A stretch of DNA of 64,000 bases from Shimia sp. SK013 (lineage in GTDB: Bacteria; Pseudomonadota; Alphaproteobacteria; Rhodobacterales; Rhodobacteraceae), in NCBI RefSeq assembly GCF_001292625.1, contig NZ_LAJH01000012.1, positions 434,001 through 498,000 of the forward strand, written 5' to 3'. Below, piece after piece: positions 34,838 to 43,588 of this stretch. The number at the start of each line of letters is the position of its first letter. The first letter of the stretch is position 1. The notes below the pieces were generated by a model. The model had not been told where the DNA came from and did not search any database. It saw only the letters and a program-made list of their open reading frames with translations. Both the position numbers and the translations under genes were made by a program.

Positions 34838-35704
34838 TTAAAGCATCGCGACAAAGGCGGGCCATGCCGAGGGGTCCGCAACGGTTTTGTCCCGACAAAA
34901 CGCGTTGCACATGCCAAAGGTGCGTCCATCCAGCTGCAAGAAATGTGTGGATGGTTTGCCGGAGTAGGGGCAATTGGCGTTCTCGGGCGTGCCGGTTTCG
35001 ACGGCTGTTGCCGCCATTGGTTCAGGGCCGGGCCATGGACGGGTCGTGAAATCCTTTGCATACCAAGGCAAAGTCGCGCCATGCACCATCCCCATTGCCC
35101 GCCAACGTCGGAATGCCGGATCTGCAAGATGCGCGGCAACATAAGATTTGGCGTCCGGCCCGACAGGCAGGTTATAGCCCGCGATGCGCGCGGCCACGGG
35201 TGCGAACATGGCGTCGGCAACCGAAAAGTCGCCGCAAAGCCACGGGCCGGTCGGAGCGCAGGTGCTGCGGGCGTGGGACCAAATGGTTTCAAGGCGAGCA
35301 AGGTCGGCGCGGACTGCGTCAGACGGGGCAGCATCCTGATATGACAGGCGCAGGTTCATCGGGCAATCAGACCGTAACGCCATGAAGCCCGAGTGCATCT
35401 CCGCCGCGAGTGACCGTGCGGTTGCGCGGGCCTTGGGGTCGGTGGGCCAAAGACCGGCGTCGGGGTGGCGGCTGGCCAGCTCTTCGCCGATGGCGAGGCT
35501 ATCGGAGACCACGGCACCCTCGGGTGTAACCATTGTAGGCACGGTTCGTGCGGGCGCGAATTGGGCCAACTGTTCGCCGACTGATTTGTCAGAGAAATCC
35601 ACCATTGTTTGCACACGGGAGAGTCCAAATTTTTCAAACAAGAGCCAGCCGCGGAGCGACCATGAGGAATAGGCGTAATCGCCAAGAAGAAGCTGATATG
35701 TCAT
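34838..35704 (-). CDS. glutathione S-transferase family protein with Cys-rich tail
   Basis: A 288-residue protein. Residues 1-80 form a thioredoxin-like GST N-terminal domain (YQLLLGDYAYSSWSLRGWLL, TVPTMVTPEGAVVSDSLAI) and 85-215 the helical C-terminal domain (GDFSVADAMFAPVAARI). A further 55-60 residues contain CPYSGKP, then FGMCNAFCRDKTVADP, a C-x2-S-G-K...C-x3-C pattern like small TRASH/YHS-type metal-binding units. This tail is not part of ordinary GSTs. The SSWSLR motif suggests a Ser- or Cys-lacking active site as in zeta/beta classes; the substrate is unknown. ATG 35704 has only a close AAGGGC upstream. Confidence 0.82.
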   Translation of the reverse strand: MTYQLLLGDYAYSSWSLRGWLLFEKFGLSRVQTMVDFSDKSVGEQLAQFAPARTVPTMVTPEGAVVSDSLAIGEELASRHPDAGLWPTDPKARATARSLAAEMHSGFMALRSDCPMNLRLSYQDAAPSDAVRADLARLETIWSHARSTCAPTGPWLCGDFSVADAMFAPVAARIAGYNLPVGPDAKSYVAAHLADPAFRRWRAMGMVHGATLPWYAKDFTTRPWPGPEPMAATAVETGTPENANCPYSGKPSTHFLQLDGRTFGMCNAFCRDKTVADPSAWPAFVAML

Positions 35705-35762
35705 GCCCTTAGCTTAGCGCCGGTTCATTCATCGCCAAAGCCAAAGATTGTGGCGACTTCCA

Positions 35763-36338
35763 TCACGCGATGTGATTGATGCGCTTGAGGGACCAGTCAT
35801 CATCGATATGGATCGAGGTCACAGACAGATTGTCGATGCGGTGTGCGAAGACTTCGGACGCAGTAAGGCGTTCGGCGCGCTGAATCTGTGTGAGGATCAC
35901 GCCGAAGTGCACAACCACAATCAGTTTTTGCCCCGCATGGTTGGTGAGCAGACGGTCGATGCCGCGATCGACGCGGGTGGTGACGTCATTCCAGCTTTCG
36001 CCGTTGGGAGGGCGCACATCGCCCGGGTGCTCCCAGTAGGCGCGGATGCGGTCAGGGTCTTCGGCTTCGATGTCTGTGAATTTCTTGAGCTCCCAATCCC
36101 CAAAATGGATTTCACGCAGATCGGCGTCGTGGGGCAGGCGAGTGCGGCTGCCCTGAATGGCATCGGCGGTTGTAATGGTTCGGGTCAGGTCCGAAGAGAT
36201 GACAATGCCGTCCGTGGGTAATACATCTGACAGACGCGAGAGCGCCGCGGTGTCAGAAAGATCCGCAGGCAGATCGGACCAGCCAACCATGGTTTTGGCG
36301 TGGGTCGGCCCATGACGTACAAGGTGCAGTTCTGTCAC
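35763..36338 (-). CDS. histidine phosphatase family protein, possible alpha-ribazole phosphatase
   Basis: A 191-residue phosphoglycerate-mutase-like phosphatase. LHLVRHGPTHA at residues 4-14 carries the catalytic RHG, and the second histidine is in VVVHFGVI near residue 150. The start is GTG at 36338 (AAAGGAG upstream), overlapping cobU by four bases. The tight coupling to cobU makes a CobC-like role in cobalamin nucleotide-loop assembly likely, removing the phosphate from alpha-ribazole phosphate; general members of this family have other substrates, so this is inference from context. Confidence 0.82.
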   Translation of the reverse strand: MTELHLVRHGPTHAKTMVGWSDLPADLSDTAALSRLSDVLPTDGIVISSDLTRTITTADAIQGSRTRLPHDADLREIHFGDWELKKFTDIEAEDPDRIRAYWEHPGDVRPPNGESWNDVTTRVDRGIDRLLTNHAGQKLIVVVHFGVILTQIQRAERLTASEVFAHRIDNLSVTSIHIDDDWSLKRINHIA

Positions 36339-36856
36339 GGCAAGTCTCCTTTGAGGACCATAGGCAGACCGGCCACAACCAGAACCGCGAGGTCGACCTG
36401 CGCGGCGATGGTCTGGTTCAATTGGCCTTGGGCGTCGCGGAATTGGCGGGCGAGTTTGTTGTCGGGCACGACGTCCAGTCCGACTTCGTTTGAAACCACA
36501 ACAACGCGGCCTTTGCAGGTCGCGAGCGCATCCAAGAGCTTGTCGGTTTCTACTGGTAGATCGCTTTCAGCGAGCAGGTGATTGGACAGCCACATCGTGG
36601 CGCAGTCCAGCAAAACCACTTCGGATTCCGAGATTTGCGTGAGATCATCGGCGGTGTTCAGCGGTGTTTCGATGGTGCGCCAGTTGGTGCCACGCTGCGC
36701 CAAATGCGCGGTCACTTTGGCGCGCATTTCGTCGTCAAATGCTTGCGCGGTCGCGAGATACACACGCGGCGCGCCGGTGTTCACCACCAGCGACTCGGCA
36801 AATGCGGATTTTCCGGAGGAGGCGCCTCCTAAGATCAGGCTCAGTTTTGGCAGCAT
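36335..36856 (-). CDS. cobU: adenosylcobinamide kinase/adenosylcobinamide-phosphate guanylyltransferase
   Basis: A 173-residue P-loop enzyme (CobU/CobP). Walker A is LILGGASSGKSAFAE near residues 7-21, AHLAQRGTNWRTIETP carries the histidine that is guanylylated in the family, and LDCATMWLSNHL and VSNEVGLDVVPDNKLARQFRD complete the pattern. It phosphorylates adenosylcobinamide and then converts it to AdoCbi-GDP. The start ATG is at 36856. Vitamin B12 is needed by MeaA in this window, a pathway link only. No cobalamin riboswitch is visible upstream. Confidence 0.95.
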   Translation of the reverse strand: MLPKLSLILGGASSGKSAFAESLVVNTGAPRVYLATAQAFDDEMRAKVTAHLAQRGTNWRTIETPLNTADDLTQISESEVVLLDCATMWLSNHLLAESDLPVETDKLLDALATCKGRVVVVSNEVGLDVVPDNKLARQFRDAQGQLNQTIAAQVDLAVLVVAGLPMVLKGDLP

Positions 36857-36992
36857 GTGTCATCCGTCTGTTGCGCTGGCGCGTAGATTGTCAAAAGATG
36901 GCGCAAGTGCAAGGGGCTGTGTGTTGGCATCACGGCGGGCGGGTTTGTGATTTTGTGGCGGCACGCGGTGTTAGGCCGGCGAAAGGAGCTTT

Positions 36993-37799
36993 ATGAAACA
37001 GAGTGTTGCGTTGATGGCTTTTGCCATGTCGGTCGTCACGGGTGGTGCCGGTGCGGAAGAGATATTTGTTTCGGATTTCGGGGACTTGCCTCAGGCGCAG
37101 GTCGTTTTTCTCGGCGAAGTGCACGACAATCCGCACCATCATGACAACCAGGCGGCGGCGCTGGTGGCGATTGCCCCGAAAGCGGTGGTGTTTGAAATGT
37201 TGACGCATGAGAAGGCCGCAGCGGTAACGCCCAGTTTGCTAAGAGATCAGGCGAAACTGGCCAAGGCGCTGGATTGGGCGAACAGCGGTTGGCCGAGTTT
37301 TGAGATGTATTATCCGGTGTTTGCTGCCAGCGCGGGTGCGGAGATTTACGGCGCGCAGGTGCCGCGCGCGACAGCCCGCGCGGCTGTGATGGGCGAGGAT
37401 TTGGCCGAAGCCTTTGGCGAAGGGGCCGAGCGGTTTGGGTTGCTTGCAAAATTGCCCGAAGCGCAACAGGAGGAGCGCGAAGCCAAGCAGATGGCGGCGC
37501 ATTGCAACGCGTTGCCCGCGGAAATGTTGCCCGGGATGGTATTGGCACAGCGGCTGCGGGACGCGTCTTTGGCGCGCGCGGTGCTTGCCGCGCTGGAGGC
37601 CACAGACGGGCCGGTTGTGGTGATCACAGGCAACGGCCATGCGCGGACGGATTGGGGCGCACCTGCCTTGTTGCCACAAGAGGTCTCCATCTTATTGATC
37701 GCCCAGTTTGAGACCCCATCGCAAGGGCCGGAGCCGTTTGATAAGTGGCTGGTAACAGCCGCGGCGGAGCGCGAGGACCCTTGTGAGGCGTTCAAATAG
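36993..37799 (+). CDS. ChaN family haem-binding-type periplasmic protein
   Basis: A 268-residue protein with a signal peptide (MKQSVALMAFAMSVVTGGAGA, cleavage about residue 21) and no lipobox. The ChaN/Tiki-like fold is shown by VVFLGEVHDNPHHHDNQAAAL (GEVHDNPxHH motif), FEMLTHEK, and GPVVVITGNGHARTDWGAP. ChaN proteins have been linked to iron/haem uptake; related folds include metalloproteases, so the function remains open. GAAAGGAG lies 6-7 bases before ATG 36993. It is divergent from cobU. Confidence 0.82.
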   Translation: MKQSVALMAFAMSVVTGGAGAEEIFVSDFGDLPQAQVVFLGEVHDNPHHHDNQAAALVAIAPKAVVFEMLTHEKAAAVTPSLLRDQAKLAKALDWANSGWPSFEMYYPVFAASAGAEIYGAQVPRATARAAVMGEDLAEAFGEGAERFGLLAKLPEAQQEEREAKQMAAHCNALPAEMLPGMVLAQRLRDASLARAVLAALEATDGPVVVITGNGHARTDWGAPALLPQEVSILLIAQFETPSQGPEPFDKWLVTAAAEREDPCEAFK

Positions 37800-37870
37800 A
37801 GCGAAGGTCGGCTTGTGTCGCGCGGGCGTGCGGCATAGGTTTGCAAAACTTGACACAAAAGGCCGACAAC

Positions 37871-39061
37871 ATGCTGACGGATAAGCGCATTCTATTGATT
37901 ATTGCAGGCGGCATTGCCGCCTTTAAATCGCTTGATCTGATCCGGCGCCTACGGGAGCGCGGCGCGTGGGTGACACCCGTGCTGACACGTGCGGCCGAAG
38001 AGTTTGTGACGCCTTTGTCCGTGTCGTCGCTGGCGGGAGAAAAGGTTTATCGCGATCTTTTTGATCTGACCGATGAGGCCGAGATGGGGCACATTCAGTT
38101 GTCCCGTTCAGCGGATTTGATTGTGGTTGCGCCGGGTACGGCGGACCTGATGGCCAAGATGGCGAACGGGCTGGCCAATGACATGGCCTCGACGTTGCTT
38201 TTGGCGACAGATACCCCGGTTCTGGTGGCGCCTGCGATGAATGTTCGGATGTGGGAACACCCCGCAACACAGCGCAATCTGGCGACTTTGAGGGCGGACG
38301 GGGTGAGCATTGTCGGTCCCAATGAAGGCGATATGGCTTGCGGTGAATTTGGACCGGGGCGGATGTCGGAACCCCTTGAAATCGTTGCGGCAATTGAGGG
38401 CGCAATGAAGGTTGGCCCGTTGTCGGGGCGTCGTGTTCTGGTGACGTCGGGACCCACTCATGAGCCGATTGACCCGGTCAGATACATCGCCAACCGATCT
38501 TCTGGGGCGCAAGGCACGGCCATCGCGGAAGCGCTGGTGGCGCAAGGCGCGGACGTGGTGTTTGTGACCGGCCCTGCGGATGCCGCGCGGCCGCATGGCG
38601 TGCAATTGGTAGAGGTCGAAACCGCGCAAGAGATGATGCGGGCAGTGCAGGGCGCGCTGCCGGTGGACGCTGCGGTGTTTAGCGCGGCCGTGGCCGATTG
38701 GCGGGTCTCTAGCGCTTCTGACAGCAAGATAAAAAAGACCAAGGACGGCCTGCCGACTTTGGAATTTGCAGAAAATCCGGACATCCTTGCCACAGTGAGC
38801 CAAATGGCGGAAGGGCGGCCGGATCTGGTGGTTGGCTTCGCGGCGGAGACGGATGACGTGATTGAAAACGCAACCGCAAAGCGTTTGCGCAAAGGCTGTG
38901 ATTGGATTGTGGCCAACGATGTGAGCCCGGAAACAGGGATCATGGGCGGCAGCGAAAATGCGGTGACGTTGATTTCCGATAAGGGCGCGGAGAGTTGGCC
39001 GCGCATGAGCAAAGGCGAAGTCGCGCGTCAGTTGGCGGAGCGGATCGCAAAAACGCTTTGA
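37871..39061 (+). CDS. coaBC: phosphopantothenoylcysteine decarboxylase/phosphopantothenate--cysteine ligase
   Basis: A 396-residue bifunctional coenzyme A enzyme. The FMN-dependent CoaC part holds LLIIAGGIAAFKSLDLIRRL, PAMNVRMWEHPATQRNL (active-site PxMNxxMW) and ACGEFGPGRM; the CoaB ligase part holds VTSGPTHEPIDPVRYIANRSSGAQG and GFAAETDDVIENATAKRLRKGCDWIVAND. In the opening loop the usual serine of the GSIAAYK motif is glycine (GGIAAFK), a mild variant. ATG 37871 matches family starts better than an upstream TTG. dut follows on the same strand. Confidence 0.95.
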   Translation: MLTDKRILLIIAGGIAAFKSLDLIRRLRERGAWVTPVLTRAAEEFVTPLSVSSLAGEKVYRDLFDLTDEAEMGHIQLSRSADLIVVAPGTADLMAKMANGLANDMASTLLLATDTPVLVAPAMNVRMWEHPATQRNLATLRADGVSIVGPNEGDMACGEFGPGRMSEPLEIVAAIEGAMKVGPLSGRRVLVTSGPTHEPIDPVRYIANRSSGAQGTAIAEALVAQGADVVFVTGPADAARPHGVQLVEVETAQEMMRAVQGALPVDAAVFSAAVADWRVSSASDSKIKKTKDGLPTLEFAENPDILATVSQMAEGRPDLVVGFAAETDDVIENATAKRLRKGCDWIVANDVSPETGIMGGSENAVTLISDKGAESWPRMSKGEVARQLAERIAKTL

Positions 39062-39110
39062 TATCAGGATTTTGCGCTGACGGCGTAGGTGTTTTGGGGG
39101 AAGAAAAGTC

Positions 39111-39578
39111 ATGACCAAGGTGCCCATCAAGTTGCGCTGGTTGGACGGGGCCGATCAAACCGTGGCCCTGCCGTCTTATGAGACAGTCGGGTCGGCGGGG
39201 GCGGATGTGCGCGCGAATTTTCCCGAAGATCAACGCAATGGCATCTCTCTGGCACCGGGAAAGCGGGCCTTGGTGCCCACTGGTTTGTCGCTTGAAATTC
39301 CCGCTGGATATGAGGTGCAGATGCGTCCGCGATCCGGTTTGGCACTGAAGCATGGGATCACGCTGCCCAATAGCCCGGGCACGATTGACAGTGACTATCG
39401 TGGACCCCTTGGTGTGATCGTCCTGAACGCGGGACAGGAAGCGTTTGAGATTGGCCATGGAATGCGCATCGCGCAGATGGTCGTTGCGCCGGTTTTGACC
39501 GCAAAATTTGAACTGCATCAAGACCTTAGCGCCAGTGAGCGTGGAATTGGCGGGTTTGGCTCGACGGGTGTCTCCTGA
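39111..39578 (+). CDS. dut: dUTP diphosphatase
   Basis: A 155-residue trimeric dUTPase. The five family motifs are visible: [48 protein letters not shown] and [11 protein letters not shown]. It hydrolyses dUTP to dUMP, keeping uracil out of DNA. The gene lies between coaBC and a ThiF-type gene, whose ATG overlaps the dut stop (TGATG); the coaBC-dut pairing is common across proteobacteria. Confidence 0.97.
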   Translation: MTKVPIKLRWLDGADQTVALPSYETVGSAGADVRANFPEDQRNGISLAPGKRALVPTGLSLEIPAGYEVQMRPRSGLALKHGITLPNSPGTIDSDYRGPLGVIVLNAGQEAFEIGHGMRIAQMVVAPVLTAKFELHQDLSASERGIGGFGSTGVS

Positions 39579-40639
39579 TGCTTATGGTGTTGGCGATGGC
39601 GGCCGCAATCTGGGGCGTTGGGGCCTTGGCTGGCGCCCCCAGAAGGCTGCGCTGGACGATGATTGCTGTGCTGTACTTCGCGGTTCTCGGTCTGCATTTG
39701 GTGCTGGAAGAGGGGCATCCCTTGCGGATGGCAACCGGGGAATCCTCGGCGCTTTGGGCGATTTTGGGCGGGGCTGCCGCGTTGGTTCTGGTTTATCGAG
39801 AGGTGCTCAGCTGGTTGCGCGATAAGGCGGACGCCAATGCAAAAACCGCTGAGTCACAGGTCACCGACGGACCATTTTCTGACACCGAATTAAACCGCTA
39901 TGCACGTCATATTGTGTTGCGTGAAGTCGGCGGATTGGGGCAGAAAAAACTGAAAGATGCCAAGGTGTTGGTCATCGGCGCTGGCGGGTTGGGATCGCCT
40001 GCGCTGCTGTATCTGGCAGCTGCGGGCGTTGGCACAATCGGGGTTGTGGATGATGATGTTGTCGACAACTCCAACCTGCAGCGGCAGGTGATCCATCCGG
40101 ATCGGATGATTGGCGAGCCGAAGGTGTTTTCCGCGGCCGAGGCCATGACTGCGCAGAACCCGTTTGTCACCGTGAACCCCTATAACCGCCGCCTGAGCGC
40201 AGATGACGCAGCATCCTTGATTGGTGACCATGATTTGGTGCTGGATGGGACAGACAATTTCGACACTCGTTATCTGGTCAACCGAACCTGCGTTTCTTTG
40301 GGCAAGCCTCTGATTTCAGGTGCACTTTCGCAATGGGAAGGGCAATTGAGCGTGTTTGATCCGGCCAATGGCGCGCCCTGTTACCAGTGCATTTTTCCGA
40401 CTGCCCCCGCGCCTGAATTGGCACCCAGTTGTGCAGAAGCCGGCGTGATAGGTCCCTTGCCAGGCGTTGTCGGTACGATGATGGCTGTGGAGGCGATCAA
40501 GGTCATCACTGGCGCGGGCGCGGTGCTGCGCGGTGAAATGATGATTTATGACGCATTGTGGGGCGAAACCCGCAAAATCACGCTGCGGCCACGGGCGGAC
40601 TGTCCGACCTGTGGTGGGGCAAAATCGGCTTTTGTATAG
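39578..40639 (+). CDS. moeB: MoeB/ThiF-type E1-like adenylyltransferase with membrane-spanning N-terminus
   Basis: A 353-residue protein. Residues 1-80 hold two or three hydrophobic helices ([64 protein letters not shown]). From about residue 98 it is a MoeB/ThiF enzyme: LNRYARHIVLREVGGLGQKKL, VIGAGGLGSPALLYLAAAGVG, DDDVVDNSNLQRQ, and zinc cysteines CYQC near residue 268 with CPTC near 346. Such enzymes adenylate the C-terminus of MoaD or ThiS. The membrane part is unusual. It is coupled to dut by a one-base overlap. Confidence 0.9.
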   Translation: MLMVLAMAAAIWGVGALAGAPRRLRWTMIAVLYFAVLGLHLVLEEGHPLRMATGESSALWAILGGAAALVLVYREVLSWLRDKADANAKTAESQVTDGPFSDTELNRYARHIVLREVGGLGQKKLKDAKVLVIGAGGLGSPALLYLAAAGVGTIGVVDDDVVDNSNLQRQVIHPDRMIGEPKVFSAAEAMTAQNPFVTVNPYNRRLSADDAASLIGDHDLVLDGTDNFDTRYLVNRTCVSLGKPLISGALSQWEGQLSVFDPANGAPCYQCIFPTAPAPELAPSCAEAGVIGPLPGVVGTMMAVEAIKVITGAGAVLRGEMMIYDALWGETRKITLRPRADCPTCGGAKSAFV

Positions 40640-40743
40640 CGGCTGTTTCACGTCGGTATCGCGTCGGTGCGGAAATGTGATGCGCACTCGATTGCAGCCC
40701 GGTGTTTGGCGACATAGGGTGGCGGCAAAAGGAGACTTTCGCC

Positions 40744-42756
40744 ATGACCAATCCGCTGCTGAGTGACTGGACCACCCCGTTCAAAATCGCGCCATTTAAT
40801 AAGATTGGCGATGCGGATTTTGCGCCGGCCTTTGAGGTGGCACTGGCAGAGCATCAGGCGGAGGTCACAGCGATTGCGGACAATCCAGAGGCTCCGACGT
40901 TTTCCAACACAGTTGAGGCATTGGAAGCGGCGGGCGTGGCGCTGGACAAAGTGTTGTCAGTGTTCTTTTCCGTCGCGGGGGCGGACAGCAACCCCGAGCG
41001 CGAGGCCTTGCAACGTGACTTTTCACCGAAGCTCGCAGCCCATAGCGCGGAGATTTCGTCAAACAAGGCGCTGTTTGACCGGATCGCCACCGTTTGGGGG
41101 GCACGCGATGAGTTGGACCTGACAGAAGAACAGCAACGCGTTTTGATGCTGACCCATCGTGGGTTTGTGCGCGGAGGCGCGGCGCTTGACGGCGCAGAAG
41201 ACGCGCGGATGAAGGAGATCAAGTCGCGTCTGGCGGTGCTGGGCACCGAATTCACACAGAACCTATTGGCGGATGAGCGCGAGTGGTTCATGCCGCTGAC
41301 TGAGCAAGACCTTGAGGGTCTGCCGAACTTTGTGGTCGATGCAATGCGGGCGGCCGGGGAAGAGAAGGGCGCGGATGGGCCGGTTGTGACGTTGTCGCGA
41401 TCGGTGATCGTGCCATTTTTGCAGTTCTCGCCGCGTCGGGATTTGCGAGAGATTGCATTTGCGGCTTGGGCAGCACGTGGCGCCAATGGCGGGAAAACTG
41501 ACAATCGGGCAATTGCGGCGGAAACACTGGCTTTGCGCGAAGAACGGGCGAAGCTGTTGGGCTACGACAGTTTCTCAGATTTCAAGCTGGAGACCGAGAT
41601 GGCCAAAACGCCCGCAGCGGTGCGCGCGTTGTTGATGGCGGTTTGGGAACCGGCGAAAGCGCGGGCCGAAGCGGATGGCGCTGTGTTGACCGAGATGATG
41701 CACGGCGATGGCATCAACGGCGATCTGGAGCCATGGGATTGGCGGTATTACGCAGAGAAGCGTCGCAAAGCCGAGCATGATCTCGATGAGGCAGCGCTTA
41801 AGCCATACCTGCAATTGGAGCGCATGATTGAAGCGAGCTTCGCCTGCGCGACGCGGTTGTTTGGACTGACGTTCAAGGAGCTCGATGTGCCGCTCTACCA
41901 TGCGGATTGCCGGGCATGGGAAGTGACGCGTGACGGGTCGCATGTGGCTGTGTTTATCGGTGACTATTTTGCACGCGGCGGAAAGCGGTCCGGGGCGTGG
42001 TGTTCCGCGATGCGGGGGCAAGCGAAATTCCCTGAGGTGCAGGGGCCAGTTGTGATCAATGTCTGCAATTTCGCAAAAGGTGATCCGGCGCTGCTGAGCT
42101 ACGATGATGCGCGCACGTTGTTCCATGAGTTTGGGCACGCGCTGCATCAGATGTTGTCAAACGTGACCTATGAAAGCGTGTCGGGCACATCCGTGGCACG
42201 TGATTTTGTGGAATTGCCAAGCCAGCTTTATGAGCATTGGCTTGAGGTGCCGGAAGTGCTGGCAGAATTTGCCACACATGCCGAGACCGGTGAGGCGATG
42301 CCGCAGGACATGCTGGAGAAAGTCCTCGGCGCTGCGAATTTCGATCAGGGATTTGCGACGGTGGAATACGTCGCTTCGGCGTTGGTGGATCTGGCGTTTC
42401 ATGACGAGGCGGCGCCAGCTGACCCGATGGCGAAACAGGCGGAGGTTCTGGCCGAACTGGGCATGCCGCGCGCCATCACGATGCGCCACGCAACGCCGCA
42501 GTTTGCGCATGTCTTTGCTGGCGATGGTTATAGCTCTGGCTACTACAGCTATATGTGGTCCGAAGTGATGGATGCGGATGCGTTCGAAGCCTTTGAAGAA
42601 GCGGGCGACCCGTTTGATGCGGCGACAGCCAAAGCGCTGGAAACCCACATCCTGTCAACTGGCGGCACCGTCGAAGCAGATGCGCTTTATGAGCGGTTCC
42701 GCGGGCGGCTGCCGGGCGTGGAGGCTTTGCTCAAAGGGCGTGGACTGGCGGTTTAA
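40744..42756 (+). CDS. M3 family zinc oligopeptidase
   Basis: A 670-residue thimet-type peptidase (oligopeptidase A/peptidyl-dipeptidase class). The zinc site is FHEFGHALHQML with HEFGH at 461-465; the third ligand region follows as SQLYEHWLEVPEVL. No signal peptide is present, so it is cytoplasmic and probably degrades short peptides. AAAAGGAG lies before ATG 40744. An in-frame codon at 40702 is rejected for lack of a ribosome site. The gene is followed by the structured repeat described below. Confidence 0.93.
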   Translation: MTNPLLSDWTTPFKIAPFNKIGDADFAPAFEVALAEHQAEVTAIADNPEAPTFSNTVEALEAAGVALDKVLSVFFSVAGADSNPEREALQRDFSPKLAAHSAEISSNKALFDRIATVWGARDELDLTEEQQRVLMLTHRGFVRGGAALDGAEDARMKEIKSRLAVLGTEFTQNLLADEREWFMPLTEQDLEGLPNFVVDAMRAAGEEKGADGPVVTLSRSVIVPFLQFSPRRDLREIAFAAWAARGANGGKTDNRAIAAETLALREERAKLLGYDSFSDFKLETEMAKTPAAVRALLMAVWEPAKARAEADGAVLTEMMHGDGINGDLEPWDWRYYAEKRRKAEHDLDEAALKPYLQLERMIEASFACATRLFGLTFKELDVPLYHADCRAWEVTRDGSHVAVFIGDYFARGGKRSGAWCSAMRGQAKFPEVQGPVVINVCNFAKGDPALLSYDDARTLFHEFGHALHQMLSNVTYESVSGTSVARDFVELPSQLYEHWLEVPEVLAEFATHAETGEAMPQDMLEKVLGAANFDQGFATVEYVASALVDLAFHDEAAPADPMAKQAEVLAELGMPRAITMRHATPQFAHVFAGDGYSSGYYSYMWSEVMDADAFEAFEEAGDPFDAATAKALETHILSTGGTVEADALYERFRGRLPGVEALLKGRGLAV

Positions 42757-42786
42757 AGCGCGCTCCCGCCCCTGCGGGTTGGGCTT

Positions 42787-42950
42787 GGCTCACGTCTGGC
42801 GACGTGAGCCTGAGGGGCGCGGCCCCTCGACCTGCGGTCTCACCCCGCCGCGCCTTCGCGCAAGCATCGCCCCATTCCTCTTCAGGTTTTTTTGTTCCCT
42901 AAATACCTCGGGGTTTCCACAGCACAGCTGTGGATTTGGGGCAGAGCCCC
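42787..42950. repeat. structured repeat, copy 1 (several hairpins around a TTTTTTGTTCC motif)
   Basis: Hairpin A pairs GGCTCACGTC (42787-42796) with GACGTGAGCC (42801-42810). Hairpin GAGGGGC/GCCCCTC follows (42812-42828). TTTTTTGTTCCCTAAATACC and one more T end at 42908; next come TCCACAGC-ACA-GCTGTGGA (42916-42934) and GGGGC-AGA-GCCCC (42938-42950). The last stem stands just after the yciB stop codon. A second copy with the same order occurs at 52313-52432. Confidence 0.6.
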
Positions 42951-42951
42951 T

Positions 42952-43578
42952 TTAGGACGTTTCGTCTGTCTCTTCTGCGTAGTCCTGAAACACCTTGCCC
43001 TGCGTCATGAAGAACGCAAAAATCGCCGCCGTGAGGCCGAAGGTTTTGAAGTTCACCCACGCTTGCTCGCTCATCAGGCGCCAAACCAGTTCGTTGGCGA
43101 TGGCGAGGCCAAAGAAGAATAACATGAGACGCTTGGTCAGGATCATCCAGCCCTCGTGTTTGAGAGGCATCATGCCTTCCATCACGTGACGCAAGTAGGA
43201 TTGGCCGCGCATCAAACCCACCGCAAGGATGCCGCCAAACATCACGTAAAGGATCGTGGGCTTCATTTTGATGAAGCGTGGATCGTTCAGCCAGACCGTC
43301 AACCCGCCAAAGACCACCACAAGCACAAGCGTCATGACCTGCATTTTTGACAGATGGCCGGTGAGTTTCCACAAGATACCTGTTGTCAGGATCAGCAACG
43401 GTACAAACATCGCGGTCACAAGGATGAAGCCCTGATAGTCGGTGCCCCCCAAAGTGAAGGTGGCGTCTTTCAGGCGCATGTAGCCGATAAAGAACAGGAC
43501 AATTGGGCCGAGTTCCAGACCCGTTTTAAGCCACGGGTTGATCTTCTTTTTGGTCGGTTCCGGCGTTTGCTCAGACAT
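42952..43578 (-). CDS. yciB: YciB family inner-membrane protein (septation protein A-like)
   Basis: A 208-residue polytopic protein with about five helices and the YciB/IspZ pattern: LKTGLELGPIVLFFIGYMRL, TAMFVPLLILTTGILWKLTG, RFIKMKPTILYVMFGGILAVG and LTKRLMLFFFGLAIANELVWRLMSEQAWVNFKTFG. E. coli YciB has been linked to envelope integrity and division; the role here is inferred. AAAGGAG precedes ATG 43578. It follows the EamA gene by 10 bases on the same strand, and both follow ftsY. Confidence 0.9.
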   Translation of the reverse strand: MSEQTPEPTKKKINPWLKTGLELGPIVLFFIGYMRLKDATFTLGGTDYQGFILVTAMFVPLLILTTGILWKLTGHLSKMQVMTLVLVVVFGGLTVWLNDPRFIKMKPTILYVMFGGILAVGLMRGQSYLRHVMEGMMPLKHEGWMILTKRLMLFFFGLAIANELVWRLMSEQAWVNFKTFGLTAAIFAFFMTQGKVFQDYAEETDETS

Positions 43579-43588
43579 GGGCGCTCCT

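Noticed and set aside
36857-36992. Cobalamin riboswitch before cobU
   Set aside because: The conserved B12-box core was not found; only a short promoter-like TTGACA is present.
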